The notes under the pieces were generated by a model. The model saw only the letters and a list, made by a program, of their open reading frames with translations, was not told where the DNA came from and ran no database searches. Positions 19,701-27,194 of a DNA stretch of 64,000 bases are shown here, in pieces (position 1 is the stretch's first letter; the number at the start of each line of letters is the position of its first letter). The stretch spans positions 868,001-932,000 of the forward strand of contig NZ_JAPEPO010000001.1 in the NCBI RefSeq assembly GCF_026340095.1. The letters are read 5' to 3'. This stretch comes from Streptomyces sp. NBC_01446 (GTDB lineage Bacteria; Actinomycetota; Actinomycetes; Streptomycetales; Streptomycetaceae). The translations under genes and the position numbers were made by a program.

Positions 19701-20425
19701 TTCACGCCCTGGCCGGTGTCGCCCTGCGCCCATACCTTCTGCGCGCCGATCTGGGCGGTGGAGTCGGCCAGGTCGGCCTTCACCTTGCCGTCGAGCCACA
19801 CGTTGGCGACGCCGCCCGCGAAGGACGGCTTCGCGGACCGGGCCGTCGCGCCGGAACCCCCGGTGAGCGAGGACCAGAACTCCGGTGCTTGCTGGTGGTT
19901 CTGTGCGAAGGCCGCGCCCTGGATGCTGTCCAGGCGGCGGACGTCGGTCGAGCCGGCCATCTTCGTCCGAGTGTGAGCCTTGGCGGCGGCTTTGGTGTAG
20001 CGCACGATCAGCGGCAGTCGGGAGCTGTGGGCGTCGTCGTAGCCCTCGGTGATCAGCCGCGTCACGTTGAAGAGCTGCTTGTCGAGTTTGCCGGCGCTCA
20101 CGTACGGCAGGGCGGCGTCGGGGTAGACATAGGTGGCGCCGTCCACGACAGCGCGGTGGAAGCCGGTGGTGGCTCCGCTCGCGGCCTGGAAGGAGCGCAC
20201 GACGGTGCCGTCGGCGGCGGTCCCGATAGTGACCTTGTCACCCGTGATCAGAGTGACGGTGTGCGTGCCGGCATCGCCGGCGGTTTGGTGTCCGGTGTCG
20301 TTGTGCGACACCTCACCGGCGGAGTACGCGGACACAGCGGCAGTCGCCGGTATGACGCCGAGTGTCAGCGCGGCCGCCACGGCGAGGGCGATCGGCCCGG
20401 GCCGGGGGATGGGAACCTTGGACAA
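16712..20425 (-). CDS. giant secreted S8 (subtilisin-like) serine peptidase 2 with PA-like insert
   Basis: A 1237-residue exported protease. The start is an unusual TTG fixed by AGGAG 7 bases upstream; no ATG or GTG fits. Residues 1-36 form a signal peptide. Propeptide contains TVTLITGDKV (about 56-66) and the LFNVTRLI motif. Catalytic residues are D247 (AMLDSGAD), H280 (GHGTHVAS), N376 (AAGNGGP) and S450 (SGTSMATPHVAG). A PA-like region (ARQNVRGKAVVVRG, AAAAGARLLLVV) lies near residues 850-900, and the C terminus (YDDGATWQRTDL, VTLRVGARDSAGN) resembles that of peptidases 1 and 3. Family substrate unknown; regulated possibly by the adjacent TrmB-like protein. Confidence 0.93.
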   Translation of the reverse strand: MSKVPIPRPGPIALAVAAALTLGVIPATAAVSAYSAGEVSHNDTGHQTAGDAGTHTVTLITGDKVTIGTAADGTVVRSFQAASGATTGFHRAVVDGATYVYPDAALPYVSAGKLDKQLFNVTRLITEGYDDAHSSRLPLIVRYTKAAAKAHTRTKMAGSTDVRRLDSIQGAAFAQNHQQAPEFWSSLTGGSGATARSAKPSFAGGVANVWLDGKVKADLADSTAQIGAQKVWAQGDTGQGVKVAMLDSGADTEHPDLVGQVSDSASFVPGEDDIADYNGHGTHVASTIVGTGSASDGKERGVASGARLAVGKVLNSEGSGQESWIIAGMEWAARDQKARIISMSLGGGGDKTDPMSQAVDELSHDTGALFVIAAGNGGPHSISSPGAADSALTVGAVDSTDTLADFSSQGPRDGDGGLKPEITAPGVDIVAARSHYKRGSGYYTTMSGTSMATPHVAGAAALLASEHPDWTGTQLKEALVSSAKATPAYTPYQAGAGRLDALAAVHTTVFATTTAYSGFHTWPPKPGQTDVQTVAYTNVGDAPANLNLAVNGTVPAGLFRLSADHVTVPAHGTATVTLTADLDKLGGDQSVSAMIIGTDGSGAVRARTLIGAAREGRRQNLTVVAKDRSGKPLEGRVVLTAEHLFTVMDLDASGTGTARLPVGSYSGWLTGDVQGAEGPHSRGMVLLAFNDVKLDQDRTVTLDGRKARRILARVPQQTTAVAPRLDAHRSFTDSLVETSMLPDPSYDSIWALPTGKKVTDGEFETGARFRLEQPALTVSTKSTTFNDPLVKRAATPLPAGSRNLTAVFAGDGTAEELARQNVRGKAVVVRGAGTEGIKAQAEAAAAAGARLLLVVTDGVGRLKPWDENPWSPQSPAPVTVATLNADQGADLLGQLRHGAVSLKVTSHPTTDYVYDVVHHWTGAVPADPTWREESKDLGRVNVSFRNYRQGKAMEFRPDVWRGWAVGNQLTAPAQGERTDWVTAGTTWLDDAFIRGETGQHSIDPLNYPARKTGKVSWFGPIQRPRMSPINYQPVRYLDTMYITAPGWGDSGSGHVGEAGANFDVKDWMSLYQGDQQLDWGNAEYLQVPGLGAERLPYRLVLDNDRGTWANPYSTHTLTEWDFTSAVTGSDAAVSLPLIQLDYGVDTDTSGRADRHAGLTVTASHLPGTTATIGKPAVEVSYDDGATWQRTDLSRCDDGWRTRLRAPRSADFVTLRVGARDSAGNTVSQTITRAFGLR

Positions 20426-20669
20426 GGAAGACTCCTGAGACGCGGCGAAGAGCGAAAGATCACTGGATCCTCCGGCCTCCCCCCGCCGTCGTTCAAGGGG
20501 TCACACATGTCGCTCTTGTGCCATGGCACAGTTACGCCGCGAGCAGACGGGGTCGTCGGCCACCGCGCGTCCGGGGGGGGACGGCGGCGGACGCGGCCGG
20601 AATCGAGCAACGTGCCCTCGTCGCACCGGGGTTCGGCACACAACTGGCGCTGGGGCAGGGCCCGGCCGA

Positions 20670-21032
20670 TCAGCCGGCCCACTGGTCCTTGATCGGGCCG
20701 TGCAGCCGCATCTGATCCTCCAGGCGCCTCGAGAGGCGGTCTGCGAGAACCTGCGGCACGTCGGGGCGACCGGTGAAGCCCTTCACCCGGGCCAGTTCGC
20801 TGCGGGCCGCGGCCTCCACCAGGCGGCGGGCGGCCGGACGGTCCAGGCGCGCCCACACCAGGTCGACCGGCGCCAGGACAGCCCGCAGATCCTCCGGCGG
20901 CAGGGCACCCTCCCCCGCTGCTGCCTGCCCTGACACGAACTGTCCACGACCCGCAGCGGAGAACCGGCCCGCGGCCGCCTTTCGCGCCTTCGATGACCGG
21001 GGAGCCGCCAACGCTGCCCTGTACGACGGCAA
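20670..21032 (-). CDS. hypothetical protein, possibly 5'-truncated
   Basis: The last 80 residues look like real helical protein (PPEDLRAVLAPVDLVWARL, RRLVEAAARSELARVKGF, DRLSRRLEDQMRLHGPIKDQW). The first part is low-complexity and the only start is a TTG without a ribosome binding site, so this may be the 3' end of a larger lost gene. I do not recognise the family. Next to an ASCH fragment and a truncated epimerase, it belongs to a strip of remnants upstream of S8 peptidase 2. Confidence 0.45.
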   Translation of the reverse strand: MPSYRAALAAPRSSKARKAAAGRFSAAGRGQFVSGQAAAGEGALPPEDLRAVLAPVDLVWARLDRPAARRLVEAAARSELARVKGFTGRPDVPQVLADRLSRRLEDQMRLHGPIKDQWAG

Positions 21033-21167
21033 GCACTCCGGCCACGCAGTCCTCGCCGACGCCCGGCACGCAACTCACCCGTCCATCAACGGGCGCCGCG
21101 TCGGCCGCCACGGAACCGGAATCAGGGGGGCCAGCCGCATGAGCGTCGCCACCCTGCCCGGGGCGAC

Positions 21168-21440
21168 TGGATCCGCGGCCTCACGATTCGCCAGCCCTAT
21201 GCCACCTGCATCCTCGCCGGGCAGAACCCGGAAAACAAACCCCGGCCCTGGCTGTGGCGGGGCTGGGTCCTGATCCACGCCGGGCAGAAGCTGGAGCGCC
21301 CCGCCCTGCGTGATCCGCTGATCGCCACCGCGATCCGCGGCCGCGAACTGCACCTGGGCGCGGTCATCGGCGTCGCCCGCCTCACCGGCTGCCACCCCGA
21401 CCAGGGGCCCATCTGCGGCGCCGACCGCCCAAGGCGGCTA
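21168..21440 (+). pseudogene. ASCH-domain protein fragment
   Basis: The frame reads WIRGLTIRQPYATCILAGQN, then RPWLWRGWVLIHAGQKLERPAL and LHLGAVIGVARLTGCH, the diagnostic first half of an ASCH (RNA-binding-like) domain. There is no start codon in frame near the beginning and similarity stops at about 21420, where an unrelated truncated gene begins. Confidence 0.65.
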
Positions 21441-21489
21441 CTCCTGACGGGTGGCCCCCGCGGCCAGGGCGCGCGGGGGGCGGTCCGCG

Positions 21490-21981
21490 TGCCTGCCCGT
21501 GGTGCACATCCGGCCGACGGCGTTCCTGGACACTCCGCTGTTCACCACGATGGCGGCGCGGTCGATTCAGGAGAACGGCACGATCGCGCTGCCGTTCGGC
21601 ACCGGACGCACCTCACCGGTTGCCGTGGACGACGTCGCCCGGGTCGTCGCCACCGTGCTCCGCGCCCCGGCTCCGCACATCGGGAAGGTCTACGAGCTGA
21701 CCGGGCCGCGCTCGGTCGATATGACGGAGCTGACCGAGGAGTTCTCCCGGGCGCTGGGCCGTCCGGTGTCCTACGTGGACGTACCCCCTGAGAGGTGGGA
21801 GGCCCAGCTCCCGAAGCTGGGGATGCCGCCGCACCTCGAACAGCACGTCGCCACCATGGCCCAGCTGCACAGGGACAACCGATACAACCGCACCGCCGAC
21901 GGCGTCGAGCGCGTGACGGGCATCCCGGCTCAGACGATCGAGGCGTTCGTGGCCGCCCGAAAGGACTTCTACCTGGGCTGA
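21490..21981 (+). pseudogene. NmrA/NAD-dependent epimerase-like protein, 5'-truncated
   Basis: Reads VVHIRPTAFLDTPLFTTMAA, ALPFGTGRTSPVAVDDVARVVATVL, KVYELTGPRSVDMTELTEEFSRALGR, the C-terminal half of atypical short-chain (NmrA-like) proteins. The Rossmann half with its nucleotide-binding glycines is gone; the reading frame fuses upstream to unrelated arginine-rich sequence. No usable start. Probably non-functional. Confidence 0.75.
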
Positions 21982-22275
21982 GCCGCCTCCGACAGCTGGG
22001 GGAGAGCGCGATGTACAGCGCTCGCTGACTTGCCTCCGCCCATTGGGGCTGCGCCGCCCGGTCTGATGCAGGGTTGGGTGACAGGTTCAGCGTGTTGAGC
22101 TGAGCGCGCCCAGGGGCGCCGTCATCGCTGGCGCGCACCTCGGCCGAGCGGCGACTGTCGGTACCGGATGAATGACCGCCGCAGCCCCTCTTGCATGGTC
22201 TATGGCATACCCCATAAGTTACTTACAGGTAGCCCGCTTGGTGGGCTGCACTGTCATGGGAAAGGTGGTGTGCGG

Positions 22276-22887
22276 GTGAGCCCACGCAGGAGTGAAAGCC
22301 GTGACCGGATGATCCTCAGTGCTGCTGCTCTGCTGCGTGAGTACGGGGCGAGCGCGACCAGCATCGACCGGGTGCTGGCGCACAGCGGAGCCCCTCGGGG
22401 CTCGGTGTATCACCACTTCCCCAGCGGGCGGACGCAGCTCATCGACGAAGCGGTGGCGCTGGCGGGGGACTTCGTCGCGGGCCTGATCGATGCCACCATG
22501 CAGGCGGATGATCCGGTGGAGGCCGTCGACGCATTCGTCGTGCTGTGGCGCGACCGGCTCGTGGACAGCGGCTTCCGGGCCGGCTGTCCGATCGTGGCGG
22601 TGGCCGTCGAGACCAACGACGATGCACCCCAGCTGGCCCGTTCCGCCGCTGCCGTCTTCGCCCGGTGGCAGGAGGCCTTCGCGGCCCTCTTCCTGCGGCA
22701 CGGCCTGACTGAGGAACGCAGCCGCAGACTCGCTGCCTTCATCATCGCTGCGGTCGAAGGCGCGATGATCATGTGCCGGGCCGAGCAGAGCACCGCTCCG
22801 ATCGAGGCAGCCGCCGCCGAGATCCACGACCTGCTCCTGTACGCCCTGCGCGACCGCCCCGGTGCCGAAACCGGGCCCCGGCCGTAG
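22276..22887 (+). CDS. TetR-family transcriptional repressor
   Basis: A 203-residue TetR regulator. N-terminal HTH about residues 8-55 (MILSAAALLREYGASATSIDRVLAHSGAPRGSVYHHF in the usual spacing) and a helical ligand domain with the TetR_C-like CPIVAVAVE and SRRLAAFIIAAVEGAMIM. The GTG at 22276 is taken as start because it places SPRRSESRD directly before the HTH; AAAGG lies about 13 bases away, and an in-frame GTG at 22270 is an alternative. The AT-rich region at 22200-22240 with a TAC-TTACAG-GTA dyad probably carries the operator. It precedes, in the same direction, an enoyl-CoA hydratase gene. Confidence 0.9.
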   Translation: MSPRRSESRDRMILSAAALLREYGASATSIDRVLAHSGAPRGSVYHHFPSGRTQLIDEAVALAGDFVAGLIDATMQADDPVEAVDAFVVLWRDRLVDSGFRAGCPIVAVAVETNDDAPQLARSAAAVFARWQEAFAALFLRHGLTEERSRRLAAFIIAAVEGAMIMCRAEQSTAPIEAAAAEIHDLLLYALRDRPGAETGPRP

Positions 22888-22934
22888 CCCGCAACCGCCC
22901 AGCCGCTTCACCTACATAGCTCGAAGGAGTCGCC

Positions 22935-23606
22935 ATGCCCTCGCTCGACCGTCAGGACAACGTCTTCGTCCTCGACCTCGGAGACGGAGAGAACCGCTTC
23001 CACCCCGACTGGCTCACTGCCGTCGGCGCCGCGCTCGACGAGGTGGAGAAGGCGGAGGGCCCTCGCGCCCTGGTCACCGCCGCCACCGGCAAGTTCTACT
23101 CCAACGGGCTCGACCTGGACTGGCTGTTCGCCCACGCCGACCAGCACCAGGACTACGTCGTCTCCGTCCATGAACTGTTCGCGCGGATTCTGTCGCTGCC
23201 GGTCATCACGGTGGCCGCACTGCAGGGACACACCTTCGCCGCCGGCGCGATGTTCTCCCTCGCCCACGACTTCCGCGTCATGCGGGCCGACCGCGGCTAC
23301 TGGTGCCTGCCCGAAGCGGACATCAACATCCCCTTCACCCCCGGCATGGCCGCCCTCATCCAGTCCCGACTGGCGCCGCAGACCGCGCACGAGGCCATGC
23401 TCACCGCCCGCCGCTACGGCGGTGCCGACGCCGCGGCCGCCGGCATCGTCGACCAGGCCATCGCCGAGGACGCCGTGCGCTCCACCGCCATCGAGATCGC
23501 CCAGACGCAGGTGAACAAGGCCGGCGACACCCTCGGCACCATCAAGGCCCGCATGTACGCCCCTGCCCTGGCCACCCTCCGCGACACCACTAACCCGCTC
23601 GGCTGA
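22935..23606 (+). CDS. enoyl-CoA hydratase/isomerase family protein
   Basis: A 223-residue crotonase-fold protein, acting on acyl-CoA thioesters. Landmarks are the oxyanion-hole region KFYSNGLDLDWL, the second one AALQGHTFAAGAMFSLAHDFRVM, and CLPEADINIPFTPGM with a Glu at the position used by isomerases. The CoA-binding N-terminal strands are short, as in actinobacterial relatives annotated as enoyl-CoA isomerases. ATG start with GAAGGAG 6 bases upstream. It follows the TetR gene by 47 bases and precedes an oxidoreductase remnant and a hotdog thioesterase, a plausible acyl-CoA metabolism operon under TetR control. Confidence 0.9.
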   Translation: MPSLDRQDNVFVLDLGDGENRFHPDWLTAVGAALDEVEKAEGPRALVTAATGKFYSNGLDLDWLFAHADQHQDYVVSVHELFARILSLPVITVAALQGHTFAAGAMFSLAHDFRVMRADRGYWCLPEADINIPFTPGMAALIQSRLAPQTAHEAMLTARRYGGADAAAAGIVDQAIAEDAVRSTAIEIAQTQVNKAGDTLGTIKARMYAPALATLRDTTNPLG

Positions 23607-23702
23607 CCAGCACCTCACCGACCGCACCAGCCCGCGCCCCGGCCGCTGCCACCCCGGGGCGCGAGCTGCCCCAGTTGCCCACCGCATGAGGAGACAGGGC
23701 CG

Positions 23703-24188
23703 ATGACCGCCGACACCGCCGCCTGGCGCAAGAGCGCGTGCATCCTGTGCGAGAACAACTGCGGCATCCAGATCCAGACCGACGGCCGCCGCTTCACCAA
23801 GATCCGCGGCGACCAGGAGCACGTCGCCACCGCCGGATACACCTGCAACAAGGCCCTGCGCCTGGACCACTACCAAAACGGCGGAGCCCGGCTGCCGACA
23901 CCGCTGCGCCGGGAGCCGGACGGCAGCTTCACGCCCATCGACTGGGACACCGCCATACGCGAGATCGCCGCCCGGTTGAAGACCGTGCGCGACACCCACG
24001 GCGGCGAATCGATCTTCTTCTACGGCGGCGTCGCCCTGAACACCCTCACCGACCCCACCTGGCGCGACGCCATCGCCGGCACCCCCTGGCACAAACACGT
24101 GCCCGCCCGCATCCAGCCCTTCCTACCTGACGAACACCCCGCCCCGCGCGGCGGCAACACCAGCACCATGCAAGGAGAACGACCGTGA
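23703..24188 (+). pseudogene. molybdopterin oxidoreductase with large internal in-frame deletion
   Basis: The first 110 residues are the start of a bis-MGD oxidoreductase: cluster ligands C13, C16, C20 and C48 (CILCENNC, GYTCNK) and the region AIREIAARLKTVRDTHGGESIFFYGG. The text then jumps to LTDPTWRDAIAGTPWHKHVPARI, which resembles the extreme C terminus of the same family. Only 161 residues remain of an expected 700-800, so the molybdenum-binding core is absent. The frame is kept, the start (ATG after GAGGAGACAGGGCCG) is sound, and its stop overlaps the next gene, so it may survive as a translational leader. Confidence 0.75.
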
Positions 24189-24628
24189 CCACCACCGACC
24201 TCACCGCCATGACCGGCCTTGAACTGATGCGCTGGATGCAGGCCGAACGCCCCACCGACATCCCCTCCATCGGCCGCCTGCTCGGCATGCGCTTCGACGA
24301 GGTCGACCACGGCCGCATCGTTATCTCCCTCGACACCCGCCCCGACTTCGCCAACCCCCTGGGCACCGTCCACGGCGGCATCGCCGCCACCCTCCTCGAC
24401 TCCGTCATGGGCTGCGCCGTCCACACCACTCTCCCCGCCGGTGCCGGCTACACCACCCTCGAACTCAAGGTCAACTACATCCGCGCCGCCCGCACCGACG
24501 GACAGATACTCACCGCAGAGGGCAACGTCATCCACGCCGGTCGCCGCACCGCCACCGCCGAGGGCAAGGTGCTGGACGACCAGGGCAAACTGATGGCCCA
24601 CGCCACCACCACCTGCATGATCCTTTAG
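24185..24628 (+). CDS. PaaI-type hotdog-fold thioesterase
   Basis: A 147-residue hotdog thioesterase expected to hydrolyse acyl- or aryl-CoA. The active-site helix region reads ANPLGTVHGGIAATLLDSVMGC, followed by TTLELKVNYIRAA and EGNVIHAGRRTATAEGKV, the PaaI pattern with HGG and the central Asp. GTG start overlaps the preceding TGA in a GTGA motif, with AAGGAG about 8 bases upstream, so translation is probably coupled to the truncated oxidoreductase. Last gene of the TetR-enoyl-CoA hydratase group; transposon remnants follow 85 bases later. Confidence 0.92.
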   Translation: MTTTDLTAMTGLELMRWMQAERPTDIPSIGRLLGMRFDEVDHGRIVISLDTRPDFANPLGTVHGGIAATLLDSVMGCAVHTTLPAGAGYTTLELKVNYIRAARTDGQILTAEGNVIHAGRRTATAEGKVLDDQGKLMAHATTTCMIL

Positions 24629-24713
24629 GTCGCCGGGACTGTTCCTAAAGATTGCGTATGCCCCGGTGTGACCTGGATGGCATGAGACGTGGTCTCTGCC
24701 GGGAAGAATCACC

Positions 24714-24860
24714 ATGGGGATCAAGGGCGGCCACCCCCGCGAGAGTGCGAACAACGCACAGACGGGGACGGAGTTGGCGAGACGGGCCGAGCCGGACCGG
24801 GAGATGGCCGAGCAGTTGGTGTCCCGGGCCCGCGCCGAGGGGCTCAATCTGGTTCGGCGG
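24714..24860 (+). pseudogene. IS256-family transposase, N-terminal fragment
   Basis: Reads ESANNAQTGTELARRAEPDRE and MAEQLVSRARAEGLNLV, the first helices of mutator/IS256 transposases, then breaks off. Upstream sequence from about 24638 (GGGACTGTTCCTAAAG) looks like the element's terminal repeat. The catalytic part is absent. Confidence 0.7.
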
Positions 24861-24979
24861 GCTCGACGCGTTCGGCGCCAACCGGCGCGACCTGCAACTC
24901 CACACGGCGGTCTGCAGCAGTACGGCGCCGATCTCGTCGGGCGTCAGGCCTGTGGGGCTCGGAAAGTCATCGCAGCAGA

Positions 24980-25236
24980 TCAAGCGGCGCATCGGTACGC
25001 GTTGATGACTCCGCCGAAGACGCGTGTGCGCAGGAGCCGCCTGGGCTCGAGCTGGTGCGGGACTGCTGGCTGTTCCTGGGCCTCGGGCGGTCGTCGGTCC
25101 CGGGATCGGTGCGGCCGATGCCGGTTGTAGTGATTCCGGTACTCGGCGAGGACCTGTCGGGCGTGGGCCTCGTTCATGATCAGAACGTGGTCGAGAGCCT
25201 CGCGTCGGACGGTTCCGATCACTCGCTCGCAGTGGG
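24980..25236 (-). pseudogene. integrase-core transposase, C-terminal fragment
   Basis: Leftward frame reads NAHCERVIGTVRREALDHVL, ARQVLAEYRNHYNRHRPHRS and ends VFGGVINAYRCAA, matching the last 85 residues of the transposase decayed at 49582-50662 (there NAHCERVIGTLRREVLDH and GGVINEYRYAA). The 5' part is lost where the SDR gene ends; the SDR stop lies at the junction, so the last SDR residues may be transposon-derived. Confidence 0.8.
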
Positions 25237-25240
25237 CGTT

Positions 25241-26032
25241 CTACGCCTGCGGGCCGCGGTAGCGAGTTGCGGGGGTGGGCTGGTTGCCGCCGGTGAGCAG
25301 AGCGGACTCCGCGGCCAGCAGGGCTTCAAGGGCTGCGGCCTGGTTCTCCAGACCGGGTGCGCACACGGTCTCCCCCAGGCGCAGGCCGGCAAGGCTGGCC
25401 GAGGCGACGTCCTGCGGGGTCATCGCCCAGGGGATGTCGCGGCCGACGCCTTCGTTCCACTCCGTGGCCACGACGCCGGGCAGCAGCAACTGCGTACGGA
25501 TGGGCGTGTCCGCGAGCTCACCTGTGAGGGTCCGGGTGAAGGCGACGGTAGCGGCCTTCGCCGCCGCGTAGAGAGTGCGTCGTGGTGCGCGGGGATCGTT
25601 GAGGCCGCCGCTGAAGGCCAGCAGCGAGGCCACCGTGATGATCGCGCCTTCTCCGGTGGCGAGCATTCCGGGAAGCGCGGCGCGGACCAGCTGAATGGGG
25701 GCCACGGCGTTGAGGGTGAGCAGGCGGTCGATGTCGGCGGGGTCGACGTCGACGAGCGGGGCGTAGCCGCCGGCGCCGGCGTTGCTGACCAGCAGGCGCA
25801 CGTCCCCCGCGGCGAGACGGCCGGTGACAGCGGTGATGCCCTCGTGGGTGCCGAGATCGGCGGGCAGTACCTCCACGGCGGCGCCCCGGGCGCGGAGCTC
25901 CTCTGCGAAGTCGCCGAGCCGGTCCGCGCGGCGCGCCACCAGGACGAGGTCGTGGTCATCCGCCAGCAGACGGGCGTATTCGGCGCCGATGCCGGAGGAA
26001 GCTCCGGTGATGAGAGCGATCGTGCGAGTCAT
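25241..26032 (-). CDS. SDR family NAD(P)-dependent oxidoreductase
   Basis: A 263-residue classical short-chain dehydrogenase. Visible are TGASSGIG at 10-17 (cofactor loop), NAGAGGY at about 84, S136 and Y155xxxK159 (YAAAKAA), and LLPGVVATEW after the active site. R35-R36 after the second strand favour NADP(H). ATG at 26030-26032 gives MTRTIALITG; GAGG lies about 11 bases upstream, and a TTG further upstream (26050) is less likely. It faces a MarR regulator across a short gap with a perfect AGCGT-CAA-ACGCT dyad. The C terminus abuts a transposon fragment. Substrate unknown. Confidence 0.92.
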   Translation of the reverse strand: MTRTIALITGASSGIGAEYARLLADDHDLVLVARRADRLGDFAEELRARGAAVEVLPADLGTHEGITAVTGRLAAGDVRLLVSNAGAGGYAPLVDVDPADIDRLLTLNAVAPIQLVRAALPGMLATGEGAIITVASLLAFSGGLNDPRAPRRTLYAAAKAATVAFTRTLTGELADTPIRTQLLLPGVVATEWNEGVGRDIPWAMTPQDVASASLAGLRLGETVCAPGLENQAAALEALLAAESALLTGGNQPTPATRYRGPQA

Positions 26033-26060
26033 ACGCCGAGCATGCCTCAACCGTTAGCTT

Positions 26061-26073
26061 AGCGTCAAACGCT
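26061..26073. promoter_or_regulatory. candidate MarR operator
   Basis: AGCGT-CAA-ACGCT is a perfect dyad halfway between the divergent SDR and MarR starts, flanked further out by AACC and GGTT. Position fits a MarR dimer blocking both promoters. Confidence 0.55.
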
Positions 26074-26086
26074 TGATGGTTATGAA

Positions 26087-26560
26087 GTGTCGTACCCTTG
26101 GCAGGTGATACGTGATGACGAGGAGCCTGTGGGGCTCGGCGCGCTTGACCGGGTGACCTGGGCATTGCGCCGCGCGGAACTGGCGGTGCAGACGCTCAAG
26201 GAACAGCGGCTACGTCCGCTGGGCATGGCCGCCGCGCACTACACCCTGCTGATGTCGGTGCACAGCGAACCAGGGCTGGCCGGCGCCGAGTTGGCCCGCC
26301 GCCTCAACGTCACCCCTCAGGCCGTCGCCTCCCTCGTGGCACGCCTGGAGGGCCGCGGCCAGTTGGAGAGGCGCGAGCACCCGCGCCACCGGCACGTGCA
26401 GGAACTGCACCTCACCGACGCCGGGCGGGAGGCGCTGCGCGCGGCCGACCAGGTAATCGCCGACGTAGAGCGTCACATCACCGAGGGCCTGGGACCGGAC
26501 CAGAGCGCGCAGCTACGGACGCTGCTCGACCAGGTGAGCAAGACGGTGCGCAACGCCTGA
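26087..26560 (+). CDS. MarR-family transcriptional regulator
   Basis: A 157-residue winged-helix protein. The MarR fold covers about residues 25-150: the HTH LAGAELARRLNVTPQAVASLVARLEGRG, wing ERREHPRHRHVQELHLTDAG and the C-terminal dimer helix DQSAQLRTLLDQVSKTV. GTG at 26087 is the longest reasonable start; another in-frame GTG at 26105 is possible, and neither has a strong ribosome binding site. Divergent from the SDR gene, so probably its repressor. A strong hairpin lies about 370 bases downstream. Confidence 0.9.
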   Translation: MSYPWQVIRDDEEPVGLGALDRVTWALRRAELAVQTLKEQRLRPLGMAAAHYTLLMSVHSEPGLAGAELARRLNVTPQAVASLVARLEGRGQLERREHPRHRHVQELHLTDAGREALRAADQVIADVERHITEGLGPDQSAQLRTLLDQVSKTVRNA

Positions 26561-27194
26561 GCTCGTCGGCCGGTCAAGGACAGGCTGGCGCGTCGGTGGC
26601 CTAGGCACGGCGCACGCCGCCCGCTCCCCCGGCGGTCTCGGCGCATCGTATGCCGCCGCCAGCGGGGTTCCAGCCGACCGCGGCACCGGTCGGCCCGCAG
26701 CGAAAGCAGCGACCACTCGCTCGAGGACCAGTCCACCGCCCTCGCCTCAAGGTCGACATCGGCACGGCGATCTCGTCCCTGCACGGTCGGTCCGTGCAGG
26801 GCGGCAGAGATCCTGAACGGCGCCGGGACGTAGGTCGCCCGTTTGCGGCGCGCGGCGCGTACGGATGCCGTGCCGGGGCGGCAGGCGGAAAGTGCCCGAT
26901 CTTCGAGATCCCGGCCTGAGTGCACACGCGATAGCCCAGGAGGTCGCCCTCCTGGGCTATCGGGGTCGGATCAAGGCGCGCCCTGCCGCCTGAAGCAGGT
27001 GGGTGCCGCAGCTTCCAGCGGCCCCCACCAGCGCGAGCAACGGGGCAGAGCTTCTTCGCCCTCCGCTTCCGCCTCGGACGCTCCCTCCTCTCTTCTCACT
27101 GCGTCATGCCGTCACGGGCACACCAGCGTCAGGACTCGTGCGTCGGCCGGCCACGGCCATCCGAACGAAGTTGCCGGTGCAGTCAGGGGCCCGG
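26561..27194. other. gene-free stretch between convergent MarR and oxidoreductase genes
   Basis: Open frames here are short and arginine-rich with no family resemblance. Apart from the terminator at 26929-26962 I see nothing. It may be worn-down gene remnants. Confidence 0.35.
26929..26962. terminator. perfect 15-bp terminator hairpin
   Basis: CGATAGCCCAGGAGG and its exact inverse are separated by four bases. It sits between convergent transcription units and can end either. Confidence 0.85.

Noticed and set aside
20670..21440. an integrative-element module (ASCH protein plus unknown helical protein)
   Set aside because: Both are truncated and no integrase, excisionase or replication gene is present, so an element cannot be claimed.
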